A stretch of 64,000 bases of DNA from Cohnella nanjingensis (lineage in GTDB: Bacteria > Bacillota > Bacilli > Paenibacillales > Paenibacillaceae): NCBI RefSeq assembly GCF_014212125.1, contig NZ_JACJVP010000023.1, positions 47,775 through 111,774 on the forward strand, in the 5' to 3' direction. A model generated the notes under the pieces. That model ran no database searches, was not told the origin of the DNA, and was given only the letters and a program-made list of their open reading frames with translations. Shown in pieces: positions 19,047 through 27,584 of this stretch. A program made the position numbers and the translations under genes. Each line of letters begins with the position of its first letter. The first letter of the stretch is position 1.

Positions 19047-20741
19047 CTACTCTTCTTCGTTCACAACCTCGCGCTTTGTCGCCCGCTCCCGAATGGCGTC
19101 GTTCAACCGTTCCCGGAAGGCAAGCAGCCACGCGTCGCCACGCGGGTAGTCCGCGAACGTGATCGGCCGCGTCAAGCCCTGCTCCAGCAAGGCGACCGCC
19201 GCCTCCTTGCCCGCGAACGACTCGTACAGCTGCAAGGCGCGCAGGTCCTGGAGCGCTTCGCGAAGAACCTCGAAGCGGATCGAACTGACGGGCTGCCCGT
19301 CGTCGCCCGGATAGACCAGATGCGAGTCTCCGGACGGGAACCCCATGCCGGCGTCCGTGACCCGATAAGGATCGATGGCCATCGTCGCATAGCGGGTGTA
19401 CCAGAAGTTGTAGCCCCAGTGCGCGAAGCCCTCCAGGCCGAACTTGTACAGCTGCAGCCCGATGACCCGGCCGCGGCTCGACGGCATGCTGAACATCCGG
19501 TTCGCCACCTGGTCCTGCTGGGCATTGCAGTAATAAGTCCAGAGGCCGGGCACGCCGTTCTCGAGGAACGGACCGATATGATCGCTCGCGGGGATCGGAC
19601 GCTCTACCAGACCGCTCTCGTAGAACTTGTAATCCGAGAGCGCGTCCATGATCGGATACCCCTTCAGATGCTTGGCGATGATCGCCTTGGCCTGGCTATA
19701 AGCCTCGAAGTCCTGCGGCTCCGGTTCGTCGGAGACGTGGAAGATCGAGCGCTCGGCCAGCCCGTGATCCTGGATGAACCGGTTCAGCTCCGGCAGGAGC
19801 TGGTCGAGGAAGCCGCGGTAGGCCGGACCGGTCGCGTCCGTCTCCCAACCGAAGATGCGGCGCTCCTCGCCGTCCTCGGTCGCGACGATCTTCGGCGCGT
19901 GCTTGGCCCCCCACTGCGTGAACAGATGGGAAAATTCGAAGTGGCTGACGCCGCAGCGGTTGCACAGGTCGACCCAGCGCTTCAGCTTGTCGAAGCCGAA
20001 AGCATAGCGGTCGCCGGTCTTCTCGATGTCTACCAGCTGCACCGTAGGACGCTCTCCGCCGATCTTCGTGTCCAGCGGCGGGGTGACGATCGGCGTCAGA
20101 AACGTGTTGATGCCGTACCGGACGGCCTTGCGGACGTAATTCTCCAGCAGTTCCCAGTGACGCTCGCTGAACACGGGCACGCGATAGTAGGTCCCCAGAC
20201 AATCGAAATGCAGCCATTCGTAATGCAAGAGACGCTGCTGCGGGAGGAGCGCGGGGATGACGTCCAGCGCGAATTCGGCTTGGCCGAGCGCCTCCCCTTC
20301 TTCGGAGACGAATCGAATCCGAATGGGATGTTCGCCCTTCGGCAGCGGCGCATCGCACGGGTCGATCGTCACCCAGACGGCGCGCCACTGGTTCGGCGGC
20401 GCATGGATGCCTTCGGCCGGGTCGATCGGCAGGAGCGGATCGGGGTACAGTCCGGGGGTCTCGCGCAGGAAGTCGTCGTCATGGTTGTCCCGCGCGGGGA
20501 AGTCCGAAGGCGCGAGCCCGACGAAGCGGACTTCGATCCGGTCGGCTAGCTGCGAGTCGACCTCGACGCGGATTCCTCTATGCAGCCAGGGGGCGCGATA
20601 GGCGACCTGAAAGGCATATACTTCGTTCTTCAGCGTCGTCCCGCGCTCATAGGCCGGAGCCGCCAACTCTTCGTCGGCGAATACCTTCCACAAGGAATTC
20701 ACGCAGCGGATCTCAAACGGGGTGGATGTCAAAGGGATCAC
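19047..20741 (-). CDS. DUF4091 glycoside hydrolase-like protein
   Basis: 564 residues, no signal peptide. The C-terminal half matches DUF4091: VSDEPEP near residue 340, LWTYYCNA, GLEGFAHWGYNFW and a DSHLVYPG loop, in a TIM-barrel-like region. The N-terminal ~180 residues form a beta-rich domain. The GTG at 20741 is supported by GAGAAAGGA just upstream and begins the conserved region; a GTG 18 codons further upstream lacks a good site. It lies downstream of the AraC gene and its terminator, and opposite a GH5/GH42-like glycosidase. DUF4091 proteins usually occur in glycan-utilisation loci; the activity is unproven. Conserved acidic residues make a hydrolase plausible. Confidence 0.75.
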   Translation of the reverse strand: MIPLTSTPFEIRCVNSLWKVFADEELAAPAYERGTTLKNEVYAFQVAYRAPWLHRGIRVEVDSQLADRIEVRFVGLAPSDFPARDNHDDDFLRETPGLYPDPLLPIDPAEGIHAPPNQWRAVWVTIDPCDAPLPKGEHPIRIRFVSEEGEALGQAEFALDVIPALLPQQRLLHYEWLHFDCLGTYYRVPVFSERHWELLENYVRKAVRYGINTFLTPIVTPPLDTKIGGERPTVQLVDIEKTGDRYAFGFDKLKRWVDLCNRCGVSHFEFSHLFTQWGAKHAPKIVATEDGEERRIFGWETDATGPAYRGFLDQLLPELNRFIQDHGLAERSIFHVSDEPEPQDFEAYSQAKAIIAKHLKGYPIMDALSDYKFYESGLVERPIPASDHIGPFLENGVPGLWTYYCNAQQDQVANRMFSMPSSRGRVIGLQLYKFGLEGFAHWGYNFWYTRYATMAIDPYRVTDAGMGFPSGDSHLVYPGDDGQPVSSIRFEVLREALQDLRALQLYESFAGKEAAVALLEQGLTRPITFADYPRGDAWLLAFRERLNDAIRERATKREVVNEEE

Positions 20742-20955
20742 TTGTCCTTTCTCTCGCGTGGGAGTGACCGGATCTCGCCGCGAGGAGAGCGTCACCGGCG
20801 CTTACGCGTCCATTATGGCGGCAGACGGCCGCCGGGGAAACCCGCCGGCCTATAGGAGTCTACCCGCCCGAATGCAGGACGGCGACGCGGGCCGCGCCCG
20901 GCACTCCCTTCAACATACAAGTCCTCCCGCTCCGTCCGCAAGCGACGAAAACAAC

Positions 20956-20983
20956 GAAAAAGCCCCTTGAATCAAGGGACTTT
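20956..20983 (-). terminator. terminator after the AraC gene
   Basis: On the minus strand AAAGTCCCTTGA pairs with TCAAGGGGCTTT and continues into TTTTTCG. It sits 20 nt beyond the stop of the AraC-type regulator at 21003, and separates it from the DUF4091 gene. Confidence 0.8.
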
Positions 20984-21002
20984 GGCGTGCTTCTGCTTGC
21001 GG

Positions 21003-21926
21003 TTAAGCCAACTGCAGGACGGTCTTGCGGTACTGCAAGGGCGTGATACCGCGGACAAACCGGAAATGCTTGATAAAGTAGCTGCTGTCGTTAAAGCCCG
21101 TCTCCAGCGCGATCTGGGTGATGCTGCGCGTCGGATCGAGGAGCAGGCGCTCCGCCTTCCGCACGCGCACGAACCGGAGATAGGCGGAGAAGGGCGTGCG
21201 CATCGTCCGCTTGAAGCAGGCGGCGAAGTGGCTGTAGCTCATCAAGCTGACGCGCGCCATGTCCGCCGCAGTCAGTTGCTCGTGGCTGTGCGCGTCGATA
21301 TAGGCCAGCGTATCGCGGAGCCGGAACCGGAACCGGTCCGTCCCCGGCGCGTTCCCCTCCAACCCGAGCCCCGGCAACGCGCGGATCAGTCCGCCGAGCA
21401 GTCGGTAGATGCCCGCGGTGATGGCCAGCTCGAACGCCGGCGCCCTCCGCCCGTACTCCGTCAGCAGCTCCTCCGCCTGTCGGTATATGCCGGCGACTCC
21501 ATCGGCTTCGAGAGCGCCCGTATGCAGATGAAGAAACGCGTCGGACGAATGCGGCAGGACGTACTTCACGTTCACGAGCAGGGCGGGCATAGGCGCCAGC
21601 AGATCGGGATCGAAGCCGATCACGTAGTGCCTGGACCTCTCCCCCGGCGCGACGGTCACCGCATGCACGCCGCAAGGCGGGATGAGCAGCAGATCGCCAG
21701 CGGACGCGCGGACCGTCCGGTTGCCGGCGAGCACGTCCGCCGATCCTTCGGCAAAGATCAGGAGCTCCGTATGATAGTGCCAATGCGGAGGAACCGCGTA
21801 GCCTTCCGCCTCGGCTTCGACTGCAGCCGTATAGAAAGGAAACTCGAACCCGCCCTCCCGGTTTTTGTGAGCCTCGAAATACGGTTGTTCGGCCAGCGTC
21901 TTGACGGCTGGCATCGTGGCGTTCAT
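21003..21926 (-). CDS. AraC-family regulator with cupin sensor
   Basis: Cytosolic one-component regulator of 307 residues. Residues 35-110 form an AraC cupin ligand pocket (HWHYHTELLIFAEG, DLLLIPPCGVHAV). Residues about 205-305 are the double helix-turn-helix, with MARVSLMSYSHFAACFKR and the second-helix signature TGFNDSSYFIKHFRFVRGITPLQYR. GGAGG lies 7 nt before the ATG. It is divergent from the glycosidase gene at 22148 across a 221-nt promoter region and upstream of the DUF4091 gene on its own strand, so it probably controls both in response to a sugar. Confidence 0.9.
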   Translation of the reverse strand: MNATMPAVKTLAEQPYFEAHKNREGGFEFPFYTAAVEAEAEGYAVPPHWHYHTELLIFAEGSADVLAGNRTVRASAGDLLLIPPCGVHAVTVAPGERSRHYVIGFDPDLLAPMPALLVNVKYVLPHSSDAFLHLHTGALEADGVAGIYRQAEELLTEYGRRAPAFELAITAGIYRLLGGLIRALPGLGLEGNAPGTDRFRFRLRDTLAYIDAHSHEQLTAADMARVSLMSYSHFAACFKRTMRTPFSAYLRFVRVRKAERLLLDPTRSITQIALETGFNDSSYFIKHFRFVRGITPLQYRKTVLQLA

Positions 21927-22147
21927 GCGTGCACCTCCGTATCGGCATCATAGAATCGTTATATTTTTTCGCACCTCCATTATATCTCTCTGCCTCGGAT
22001 TCTAGTAGGGTGGAAAACAAGCGACCGAATCGCGCCCGCTGTCTGCCGAAGCGGCCGGGCGCTTCTTGAGCCGAATGGGATCTAGAGCGCGCGAGCGGGA
22101 TCAATAGGATGGGAACCAATCGATCCGCATAAAAGGAGGCTAAGCAC

Positions 22148-24076
22148 ATGGGAACGCAACATCTATGGGCCGGTCAAGACCGCTTTTTTGTCGGGTGCAA
22201 CTATTGGGCGTCCCACGCCGGCACGGCCATGTGGTCGGACTGGCGGCCGGACGTCGTCGAACGCGATTTGAAACTGCTGGCGGAGCAGGGGTTGGAGGTG
22301 CTTCGGGTGTTCCCGCTATGGCCGGATTTCCAGCCGATCGCGACGCTGTACGGTGGGCACGGCCATGCGATGGACGTGCGGTTCGGCGAGCGGAAGCTGC
22401 CGGACGACGAATCGGGGCGTTTCGGTCTCTCGCGGGAGGCGCTGAACAAATTCCGGACGTTCGCCGATCTCGCCGCGCGGCACGGACTGAAGCTCATCGT
22501 CGGCCTCGTCACCGGCTGGATGAGCGGCAGGCTGTTCGTGCCGCCCGCGCTGCAGGGCCGCAACGTGCTGACGGACCCGCTGGCGATCCAATGGCAGGTT
22601 CGATTCATCAAAGGCTTCATCAGGCAAATGATCGACCATCCGGCGATCGTCGCCTGGGATCTCGGGAACGAATGCAACGCGATGGGGCCGGTCGCGTCGA
22701 GCGAAGAAGCTTATGTCTGGACGGCTGCCCTCTCCGGCGCGGTAAAGTCCGCGGACCCCGGCAGACCGCTCATCTCCGGCATGCACGGCCTGTCGCCTAC
22801 GGGCAACTGGCGCATGCAGGACCAAGGGGAGCTGACGGATATTCTCACCACGCATCCGTATCCCTACTGGACGCCCTACGTCGATTACGATCCGATCACG
22901 ACGATCCGTCCGCAGCTGCACGCGACCGCGGAGAGCTTGTACTACGCACAGATCGGAGGCAAGCCTTGCTTCGCCGAAGAGATCGGCACGATGGGGCCGA
23001 TGGTATCCGGCGAGGCGGAAGCGGCTGCGTTCCTGCGCGGCAGCATGCTGAGCCTCTGGGCGCACGGGTGCCACGGCCTGCTCTGGTGGTGTTCGTTCGA
23101 TCAGACGCGCCTCGCTCACGCGCCCTATGATTCGAATGCGTGCGAAGGCGAGCTCGGTCTCGTCACGGAGCAGGGACGCGTCAAGCCCGCGCTGCAGGAG
23201 ATGGGCCGGCTGGGCCGCGCCATCGGCCGGCTGCCCGAGCTGCCGGCTAGGCGAACGGAGGCGGTCTGCATCCTCAATACGTCGCAAGAGCATTGGCCCG
23301 TCGCTTATGGCGCTTTCATCCTTGCCAAGCAAGCCGGCTTCGATCTGGACTACCGCTTCGAGGATCAGCCGATCCCGGATGCGAAGCTCCTCCTGCTCCC
23401 TTGCCTCAGCGGGACGAGGGGCATCCCGAAGCAGCGGTGGCAAGAGATCCTGGGCCGCGTTCGGGCGGGGGCCGATCTGTACATCTCCATCGAGGACGGC
23501 TACTTCCTGGAGTTCGAGCAGACGACGGGCCTCCAAGTGAGCGCCCGCAGCCGCCGGACGGACGAAGCCGTCGTGACGCTCCGAGGCGCGGAAGATACGG
23601 CTGGCTTCCGGCTGGCCGGCGCGTTCAAGTGGGCGGTGCGCGCCGTGGATGCGGAGGTGCTGGCGACGGAAGCGGACGGCAACCCGGTGTTCACCGTGTC
23701 GACCTACGGCCAAGGTCGGATCTTCTTCCTCTCGCTGCCGCTGGAGCTCGATCTGATCCGCCGGCCGGGCGCCTGCTACGATCCGGAGACATTCCCGTAT
23801 TGGAAAATCTATCGGGATCTCTCCCGCCGCGCCCGCTCGGACCGCGCCATTCGCGCCTCCCACCCGCTTGTCGGCATCACCGAGCACGACGAAGGCGCGG
23901 ACGCCCGGATCGCGGTCATCGTCAACTACTCGGACCAGCCGGCTACGATGGACCTGCTGCTCTCCGAGGATTGGTCGTACGAGGACTGTCTATATGGCGA
24001 AGTCCGGCGGGCAGCCGTTCCGGCTTGCGCGCTTGCCGCGAACGACGGCGCGGTCGTCCGGCTGCGCAGGCGGTGA
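22148..24076 (+). CDS. GH5/GH42-like glycoside hydrolase
   Basis: 642 residues, no signal peptide, so acts on imported oligosaccharides. Residues 1-350 form a clan GH-A type TIM barrel: the acid/base is likely E175 in DLGNECN and the nucleophile E277 or E278 in CFAEEIG, at strands 4 and 7. Residues ~375-500 resemble the glutamine-amidotransferase-like trimerisation domain of GH42 enzymes, and the last ~60 residues a small beta-sandwich. AAAAGGAGG precedes the ATG. It is divergent from an AraC regulator. Beta-mannosidase, beta-galactosidase or related activity is possible; the precise family cannot be fixed by eye. Confidence 0.8.
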   Translation: MGTQHLWAGQDRFFVGCNYWASHAGTAMWSDWRPDVVERDLKLLAEQGLEVLRVFPLWPDFQPIATLYGGHGHAMDVRFGERKLPDDESGRFGLSREALNKFRTFADLAARHGLKLIVGLVTGWMSGRLFVPPALQGRNVLTDPLAIQWQVRFIKGFIRQMIDHPAIVAWDLGNECNAMGPVASSEEAYVWTAALSGAVKSADPGRPLISGMHGLSPTGNWRMQDQGELTDILTTHPYPYWTPYVDYDPITTIRPQLHATAESLYYAQIGGKPCFAEEIGTMGPMVSGEAEAAAFLRGSMLSLWAHGCHGLLWWCSFDQTRLAHAPYDSNACEGELGLVTEQGRVKPALQEMGRLGRAIGRLPELPARRTEAVCILNTSQEHWPVAYGAFILAKQAGFDLDYRFEDQPIPDAKLLLLPCLSGTRGIPKQRWQEILGRVRAGADLYISIEDGYFLEFEQTTGLQVSARSRRTDEAVVTLRGAEDTAGFRLAGAFKWAVRAVDAEVLATEADGNPVFTVSTYGQGRIFFLSLPLELDLIRRPGACYDPETFPYWKIYRDLSRRARSDRAIRASHPLVGITEHDEGADARIAVIVNYSDQPATMDLLLSEDWSYEDCLYGEVRRAAVPACALAANDGAVVRLRRR

Positions 24077-24183
24077 ACAGGGACGACGGTTTAGCGCCTG
24101 TGCGACGGCACGTTCGTCTCGCGCGAATGCGTGAACAAGCGGCGGCGGGGCGGGACCCAAGCCGGCTTCCTCGCGGCACCGAG

Positions 24184-24261
24184 CTGTAACGATACTTACT
24201 ATCGTTACAGCGCCAGATCGCACCGGCGATGCTCCTGTAACGATACTTTCTATCGTTACGG
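24184..24261. repeat. two hairpin repeats with 51-bp period
   Basis: Two near-identical 27-bp palindromes, at 24184-24210 and 24235-24261, each CTGTAACGATA, a five-base loop and TATCGTTACAG (last bases GG in the second). Their start-to-start distance is 51 bp. The design, CTGYAAC stem then GTTACA(G/C) and a GC-rich spacer, matches the 13-unit array at 44049-44690, though the stem sequence differs. It lies downstream of the glycosidase gene. There is no T tract outside the stem. Confidence 0.75.
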
Positions 24262-24289
24262 CGACCGTTTGCTTCTTTAGCCGCTCGAA

Positions 24290-24345
24290 ATAAAACAATT
24301 CAACCTCCATCTCCGCTAACGACGCGGGGGATGGAGGTTGATTAT
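24290..24345 (-). terminator. hairpin after the small membrane protein gene
   Basis: CAACCTCCATC and GATGGAGGTTG form an 11-bp stem around an 18-nt loop. On the minus strand it lies 10 nt past the stop of the membrane protein gene at 24355 and is followed by GAATTGTTTTATTT. It can serve as a terminator for that gene and a weak one for the opposite strand. Confidence 0.65.
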
Positions 24346-24354
24346 TTGCCATTG

Positions 24355-24849
24355 TTATAACCAGCGCAGGAACGTACCTTCCCGAATCTCGACGCCCCGG
24401 CTCGTCGCCCAGCGAATGAGCGCTTTGCGGTCCTCGAGATCGACGATCCGCAGACACAGCGTCGTCGGCGCGATCCGGCGGCCTTCCGGTACGATGCCGA
24501 AAAGGTCGCGGTCCATCCGGATGACCCGAATGCGATCCGGTCGCAGCGCGGCGCCGTTCGCCGTCAGCGTGTCAGCTCCTATCTGCAGCCGGGGTCGGCC
24601 CAGCCGACGCCTAAGGAACAAATAGATCAGGGTGCCGCCGCAGAGGAGCATCCACGTGCCGTAGACCGGCCACAAGCCGCTGCCGGCCCCGCCGCGCAGC
24701 AGCGCATATACGGCATACAGCGTCAAAAAAGCGAATCCGGACATCTGCTTGATCCCCATCGGATATTGAACCGCCAAGCGGCGCTCCATCGTCCCTCTGC
24801 CCGACATCGCGATCTCCGTCCTTCCGCTTCCGCTAGAATGCTTGTCCAT
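24355..24849 (-). CDS. small membrane protein of unknown function
   Basis: 164 residues. Two adjacent hydrophobic segments at about 38-52 (FAFLTLYAVYALL) and 62-80 (VYGTWMLLCGGTLIYLF) anchor it in the membrane. The cytosolic C-terminal ~80 residues (LQIGADTLTANG, RIRVIRMDRDLFGIV) look like a short PH-like beta domain of the kind found in small bacterial membrane proteins. I do not recognise a named family. Ribosome binding site AGGATGGAG precedes the ATG; internal ATGs at codons 15 and 21 are also possible. Function unknown. Confidence 0.65.
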   Translation of the reverse strand: MDKHSSGSGRTEIAMSGRGTMERRLAVQYPMGIKQMSGFAFLTLYAVYALLRGGAGSGLWPVYGTWMLLCGGTLIYLFLRRRLGRPRLQIGADTLTANGAALRPDRIRVIRMDRDLFGIVPEGRRIAPTTLCLRIVDLEDRKALIRWATSRGVEIREGTFLRWL

Positions 24850-24877
24850 GCTCCATCCTATGCGGGACGGGCCCGGA

Positions 24878-25342
24878 TTATTCGTTCGCGGCGGTCGGCG
24901 AGGGCGCCCAGCCGTAGCTCTCGAACCAGAGCGACCGGTCTTCGCGGAGGACGGCGGCGCGAACGTACGGCACCATCTCCTCGGGCAGCGCGTCGACCGG
25001 GTACCAGCGCAGTTCCTCGCACTTGTGCGGCTCCATGTTCGCGATCACCCCGCTCCACATCCGTACCTTCAGGTAAAAGTCGATCCATTCGGTTTGCCCG
25101 TTTCGCCGGTGCATGACGCCCGTCACTTCAAGGTCCGCCGGCGCGATCACGACGCCCGCCTCCTCCTTGGCCTCCCGGATCGCGGCGGCGATCACTTCCT
25201 CCCGCCCGTCGATCCGGCCGGCCACGACGCTCCACAGCCCGTCCGCGAAGCCGGTGTTCTGCCGCTTCAGCAGCAGCGTCTCGCGGTCTTCGTCCCGGTA
25301 GAACAACAGATGTACGGAACCGTAGAATATCGGATTGCGCAT
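24878..25342 (-). CDS. Nudix hydrolase
   Basis: Cytosolic pyrophosphohydrolase of 154 residues acting on nucleoside diphosphate-linked substrates. The Nudix box at residues 42-64 is complete: G, five residues, E, then REAKEEAGV with all magnesium-binding glutamates. The N-terminal strand HLLFYRDEDRETLLLKR and C-terminal CEELRWYPVDALP are typical of MutT-like members. GGGAGAG precedes the ATG. It lies 26 nt downstream of the phosphotransferase gene on the same strand, so acetyltransferase, phosphotransferase and Nudix genes may be one operon. Substrate unknown. Confidence 0.92.
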   Translation of the reverse strand: MRNPIFYGSVHLLFYRDEDRETLLLKRQNTGFADGLWSVVAGRIDGREEVIAAAIREAKEEAGVVIAPADLEVTGVMHRRNGQTEWIDFYLKVRMWSGVIANMEPHKCEELRWYPVDALPEEMVPYVRAAVLREDRSLWFESYGWAPSPTAANE

Positions 25343-25368
25343 ACGTTTCTCTCTCCCCTATCCATCCA

Positions 25369-26166
25369 TCAGAATAGCTCATCCAGCAGGATGTAGTAGT
25401 CGACCTTCTCGCGATCCAGCTCCGCCAAGCCATAGGACGCCGCGAATAGTTCCGCGTACGCGTCCGATCCGAAGTTGTGCCGGAGACTGCGAATGGCTAG
25501 CGCGATATCCTGGTACCGGTCGGCCACGCCCGCTCTCCCCAGATCGATCATGCCCGACAGTACACCCTCGGAGATGATCAGGTTGGGCATGCAGTAATCG
25601 CCGTGCGCGAAGACCAGGTCCTCCGTCGCCGGCCGGTCCCGGAGCAGTTGGGCGTAGATATCGTCCGGCGTGCGGCCGGCGTTCTCCGCTTCCACGTCGT
25701 CGTCCGCGAGCCCTTCGCGCACGATCCGCCATGCGGCGTACAGCTTCTTCTCCAGCCGCTGATCGAGCGGGCAGTCCCGGATGTCAAGGGCGTGCAGCGC
25801 CTTGAGACTCTCGGCATAGAGACGGACCATCGCTTCGGGCTCCGCCAGCAGCTCCGTGTCCGAGCCGTCGCGGCCAGGGAGTTCCGTCATGAGGAGGTAG
25901 TCGCAGCCTTCGAAGGTCTCGAAGTGCAGCCCCCGCGGCGCGGGAAATCGGCCCTGCAGCCATCTCAGCGCCTGGGCTTCGGACTGTAGTCCGGCATGCC
26001 AGGACGACGGCGCTACCTTCAGATAGGCGGACGCGTTCGTCCCCCCGACGCGATCGACCCGGTAGACGGATGCGCCGGATTGCCCGACTTGGTTCGGCGT
26101 CAGGTCGCTGTCCTTCAGCCGTTCCGACAGCTTGGCAGGCAGCTGCAGCCCCTGCGGATCGATCAT
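25369..26166 (-). CDS. aminoglycoside phosphotransferase-like kinase
   Basis: 265-residue cytosolic kinase of the APH(3')/choline-kinase fold. The ATP-binding lysine is probably K50 in SAYLK, the catalytic Brenner motif is HGDYCMPN (H188, D190), and the metal ligand is D208 in IDLGRAGVADRYQDIA, which follows the APH(3') consensus closely. The ATG at 26166 has AGGAGG eight bases upstream. It overlaps the acetyltransferase stop by four bases (ATGA), so they are coupled. Whether it confers aminoglycoside resistance or phosphorylates another metabolite cannot be told; chromosomal Bacillus-type homologues are often uncharacterised. Confidence 0.88.
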   Translation of the reverse strand: MIDPQGLQLPAKLSERLKDSDLTPNQVGQSGASVYRVDRVGGTNASAYLKVAPSSWHAGLQSEAQALRWLQGRFPAPRGLHFETFEGCDYLLMTELPGRDGSDTELLAEPEAMVRLYAESLKALHALDIRDCPLDQRLEKKLYAAWRIVREGLADDDVEAENAGRTPDDIYAQLLRDRPATEDLVFAHGDYCMPNLIISEGVLSGMIDLGRAGVADRYQDIALAIRSLRHNFGSDAYAELFAASYGLAELDREKVDYYILLDELF

Positions 26167-26579
26167 TGGGGCGGCCTCCTCATGTACGCCTCGCTGTCGC
26201 GGACGAAGCCGTACGATTCGTAGAGACCATGCGCGTCCTTCGTCGCCAGCAAACCGGACATACCTTGATGCTCCTCGGCTTCCACGATGAAGGCGACCAG
26301 GTTTTTGCCGACGCCCTTCCCGCGCCAGGCCTCGTCCACGAAGACGTCGCAAAGATAGTACATCGTGGCGCCGTCGGTGATGACGCGCGCGAATCCGATC
26401 TGCCCCCGGTCCGCTGCGAATACGCCGTAGCATCGCGAATTCGCGATCGACTTCAGCGTCCGCTCCGCCGAGCGTTTGTCGGCCCAATAGCTACGTGAGA
26501 GAAAGGCGACGATCGTGTCCTCGTCGAGCCGCCGTTTGTCGTCGCTGATGAAGTAATCCCCGTAATCCGCATGCCGCAT
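26163..26579 (-). CDS. GNAT-family N-acetyltransferase
   Basis: 138 residues. The acetyl-CoA loop reads DEAWRGKGVGKNLV (R/Q-x-x-G-x-G/A pattern), preceded by beta strands IGFARVITDGATMYYLCDVFV and followed by LLATKDAHGLYESYGFV, the usual C-terminal acceptor region. The ATG at 26579 begins the family core and has GGGGGGA upstream; an in-frame extension upstream has no support. Its stop overlaps the start of the phosphotransferase gene. The close resemblance to YitI/YjaB-like small GNATs gives no substrate. Confidence 0.88.
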   Translation of the reverse strand: MRHADYGDYFISDDKRRLDEDTIVAFLSRSYWADKRSAERTLKSIANSRCYGVFAADRGQIGFARVITDGATMYYLCDVFVDEAWRGKGVGKNLVAFIVEAEEHQGMSGLLATKDAHGLYESYGFVRDSEAYMRRPPQ

Positions 26580-26707
26580 CGTCTTGTCCCCCCCAACTCT
26601 TTTTCCCATCATAGCCCAGATTCGGCCATTAGGAAACAGGCGAAACGGACGAACGCGCGGCAGCGCGCGGCTAATCCGACAGCCCCCCGAACGGCATGAA
26701 TACACGC

Positions 26708-26732
26708 AAAAAGAGAGCCCGTCCGGACTCTC
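26708..26732 (-). terminator. terminator after the CsbD gene
   Basis: On the minus strand GAGAGTCC, GGAC loop and GGGCTCTC form an 8-bp stem with one G-T pair, followed by TTTTT. It lies 21 nt past the CsbD stop at 26754. Confidence 0.8.
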
Positions 26733-26753
26733 CCACACCGCTTCCTTATCGTT

Positions 26754-26954
26754 TTAACGTCCGGAACGTTCCTCGCGGGCTTCCTTCCATTCGCCGATGC
26801 GGTGCTGCACCTCGCCTTTGGCTTTGTCCCACTTGCCTTCCGCCTGTAGCTTCGGATTGTCGGTCGCGTTGCCCCATTGATCTTTGGCCTCGCCCTTCGC
26901 TTTGTTCACGGCGCCTTTGACTTTATCGCTCATGCCATCATTCGCGTGGTTCAT
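26754..26954 (-). CDS. CsbD-family stress protein
   Basis: 66 residues, highly charged and hydrophilic, with the CsbD signature DKVKGAVNKAKGEAKDQWG and GKWDKAKGEV. The ATG at 26954 is chosen over one 13 codons earlier because GAGGAGAG lies 7 nt before it. Members of this family are abundant general-stress (SigB-controlled in Bacillus) proteins of unknown mechanism. It is monocistronic, with its own terminator. The family is certain; molecular function is not known. Confidence 0.9.
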   Translation of the reverse strand: MNHANDGMSDKVKGAVNKAKGEAKDQWGNATDNPKLQAEGKWDKAKGEVQHRIGEWKEAREERSGR

Positions 26955-27102
26955 GCCGAATCTCTCCTCTCGGATGGGGAATCTCTCGTTCACTCTCTCT
27001 TACCCCCGCCGTCCGTTCGGCAATCATGCCGACTGCGGGAACCCCAATCGGAATGGGCGAATACGCTATACGACCCAGCGAAAAAAGGAGTGAAATCAAT
27101 CG

Positions 27103-27516
27103 ATGGAGGATATCCATTCGATCTGCCGGCAGTTCGGCCAACTGCTCCGGGGCAAGAGCCGGCTGACCCGAGGCGTCTGCTCCGTATCGCTTAACCGGGG
27201 CTTTCCGGTTCTCGTACAAGGCCGGCCGAGCGTCTCGGTCGCGTCTGCGGAGGCGCAATTCGAATCGCTCGGTCCGGACGGACGCGCGTTAAATCTGTCC
27301 GAGATCGCCCTCTTGCCGGAAGAGGTGCCCGCTTTTACGCAGTCCGTCTCCCGGCAAGGGCTTAACGTGACCGCGCTGCACAACCATTGGCTCTATACCG
27401 AGCCCGAACTGCTGTACATCCATCTGCAGTCGGTCGAGCCTCCCCTCCACTTCGCGCAGAAGCTGGCGAACGCCTTCACCGTCTTGCGCACCTACCCGGT
27501 CCCGGAGCACGAATAA
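27103..27516 (+). CDS. DUF1259 (LppY/LpqO family) protein
   Basis: 137 residues without a signal peptide. The family signature is visible as NVTALHNHW followed by ELLYIHLQ near residues 92-110, plus the LPEEVPAFTQSV helix. DUF1259 proteins are small cytosolic or lipid-anchored proteins found in soil bacteria; the conserved His residues suggest metal binding but no activity is established. AAGGAG lies upstream of the ATG. It is convergent with the FAD oxidoreductase gene, with a shared hairpin between them. Confidence 0.8.
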   Translation: MEDIHSICRQFGQLLRGKSRLTRGVCSVSLNRGFPVLVQGRPSVSVASAEAQFESLGPDGRALNLSEIALLPEEVPAFTQSVSRQGLNVTALHNHWLYTEPELLYIHLQSVEPPLHFAQKLANAFTVLRTYPVPEHE

Positions 27517-27523
27517 ATGCCGA

Positions 27524-27552
27524 AGAAGACCATCCTCGACGGATGGTCTTCT
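27524..27552. terminator. shared hairpin between convergent genes
   Basis: AGAAGACCATCC and GGATGGTCTTCT form a perfect 12-bp stem with a five-base loop. It lies 8 nt past the DUF1259 stop and 33 nt past the oxidoreductase stop. T runs are weak on both sides (CTTCGGCATTT on the minus strand), so it is probably a bidirectional terminator of moderate strength. Confidence 0.7.
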
Positions 27553-27584
27553 GCTTGAGCTAACAATAATAATCCGTGTCTGCG

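Noticed and set aside
25369-26487. Longer phosphotransferase start at 26487
   Set aside because: The extra part overlaps the acetyltransferase gene in another frame; AGGAGG precedes the ATG at 26166.
26163-26738. Longer acetyltransferase start at 26738
   Set aside because: The added 53 residues are Arg/Ser/Pro-rich without family similarity; the start at 26579 begins the GNAT core and has a G-rich ribosome site.
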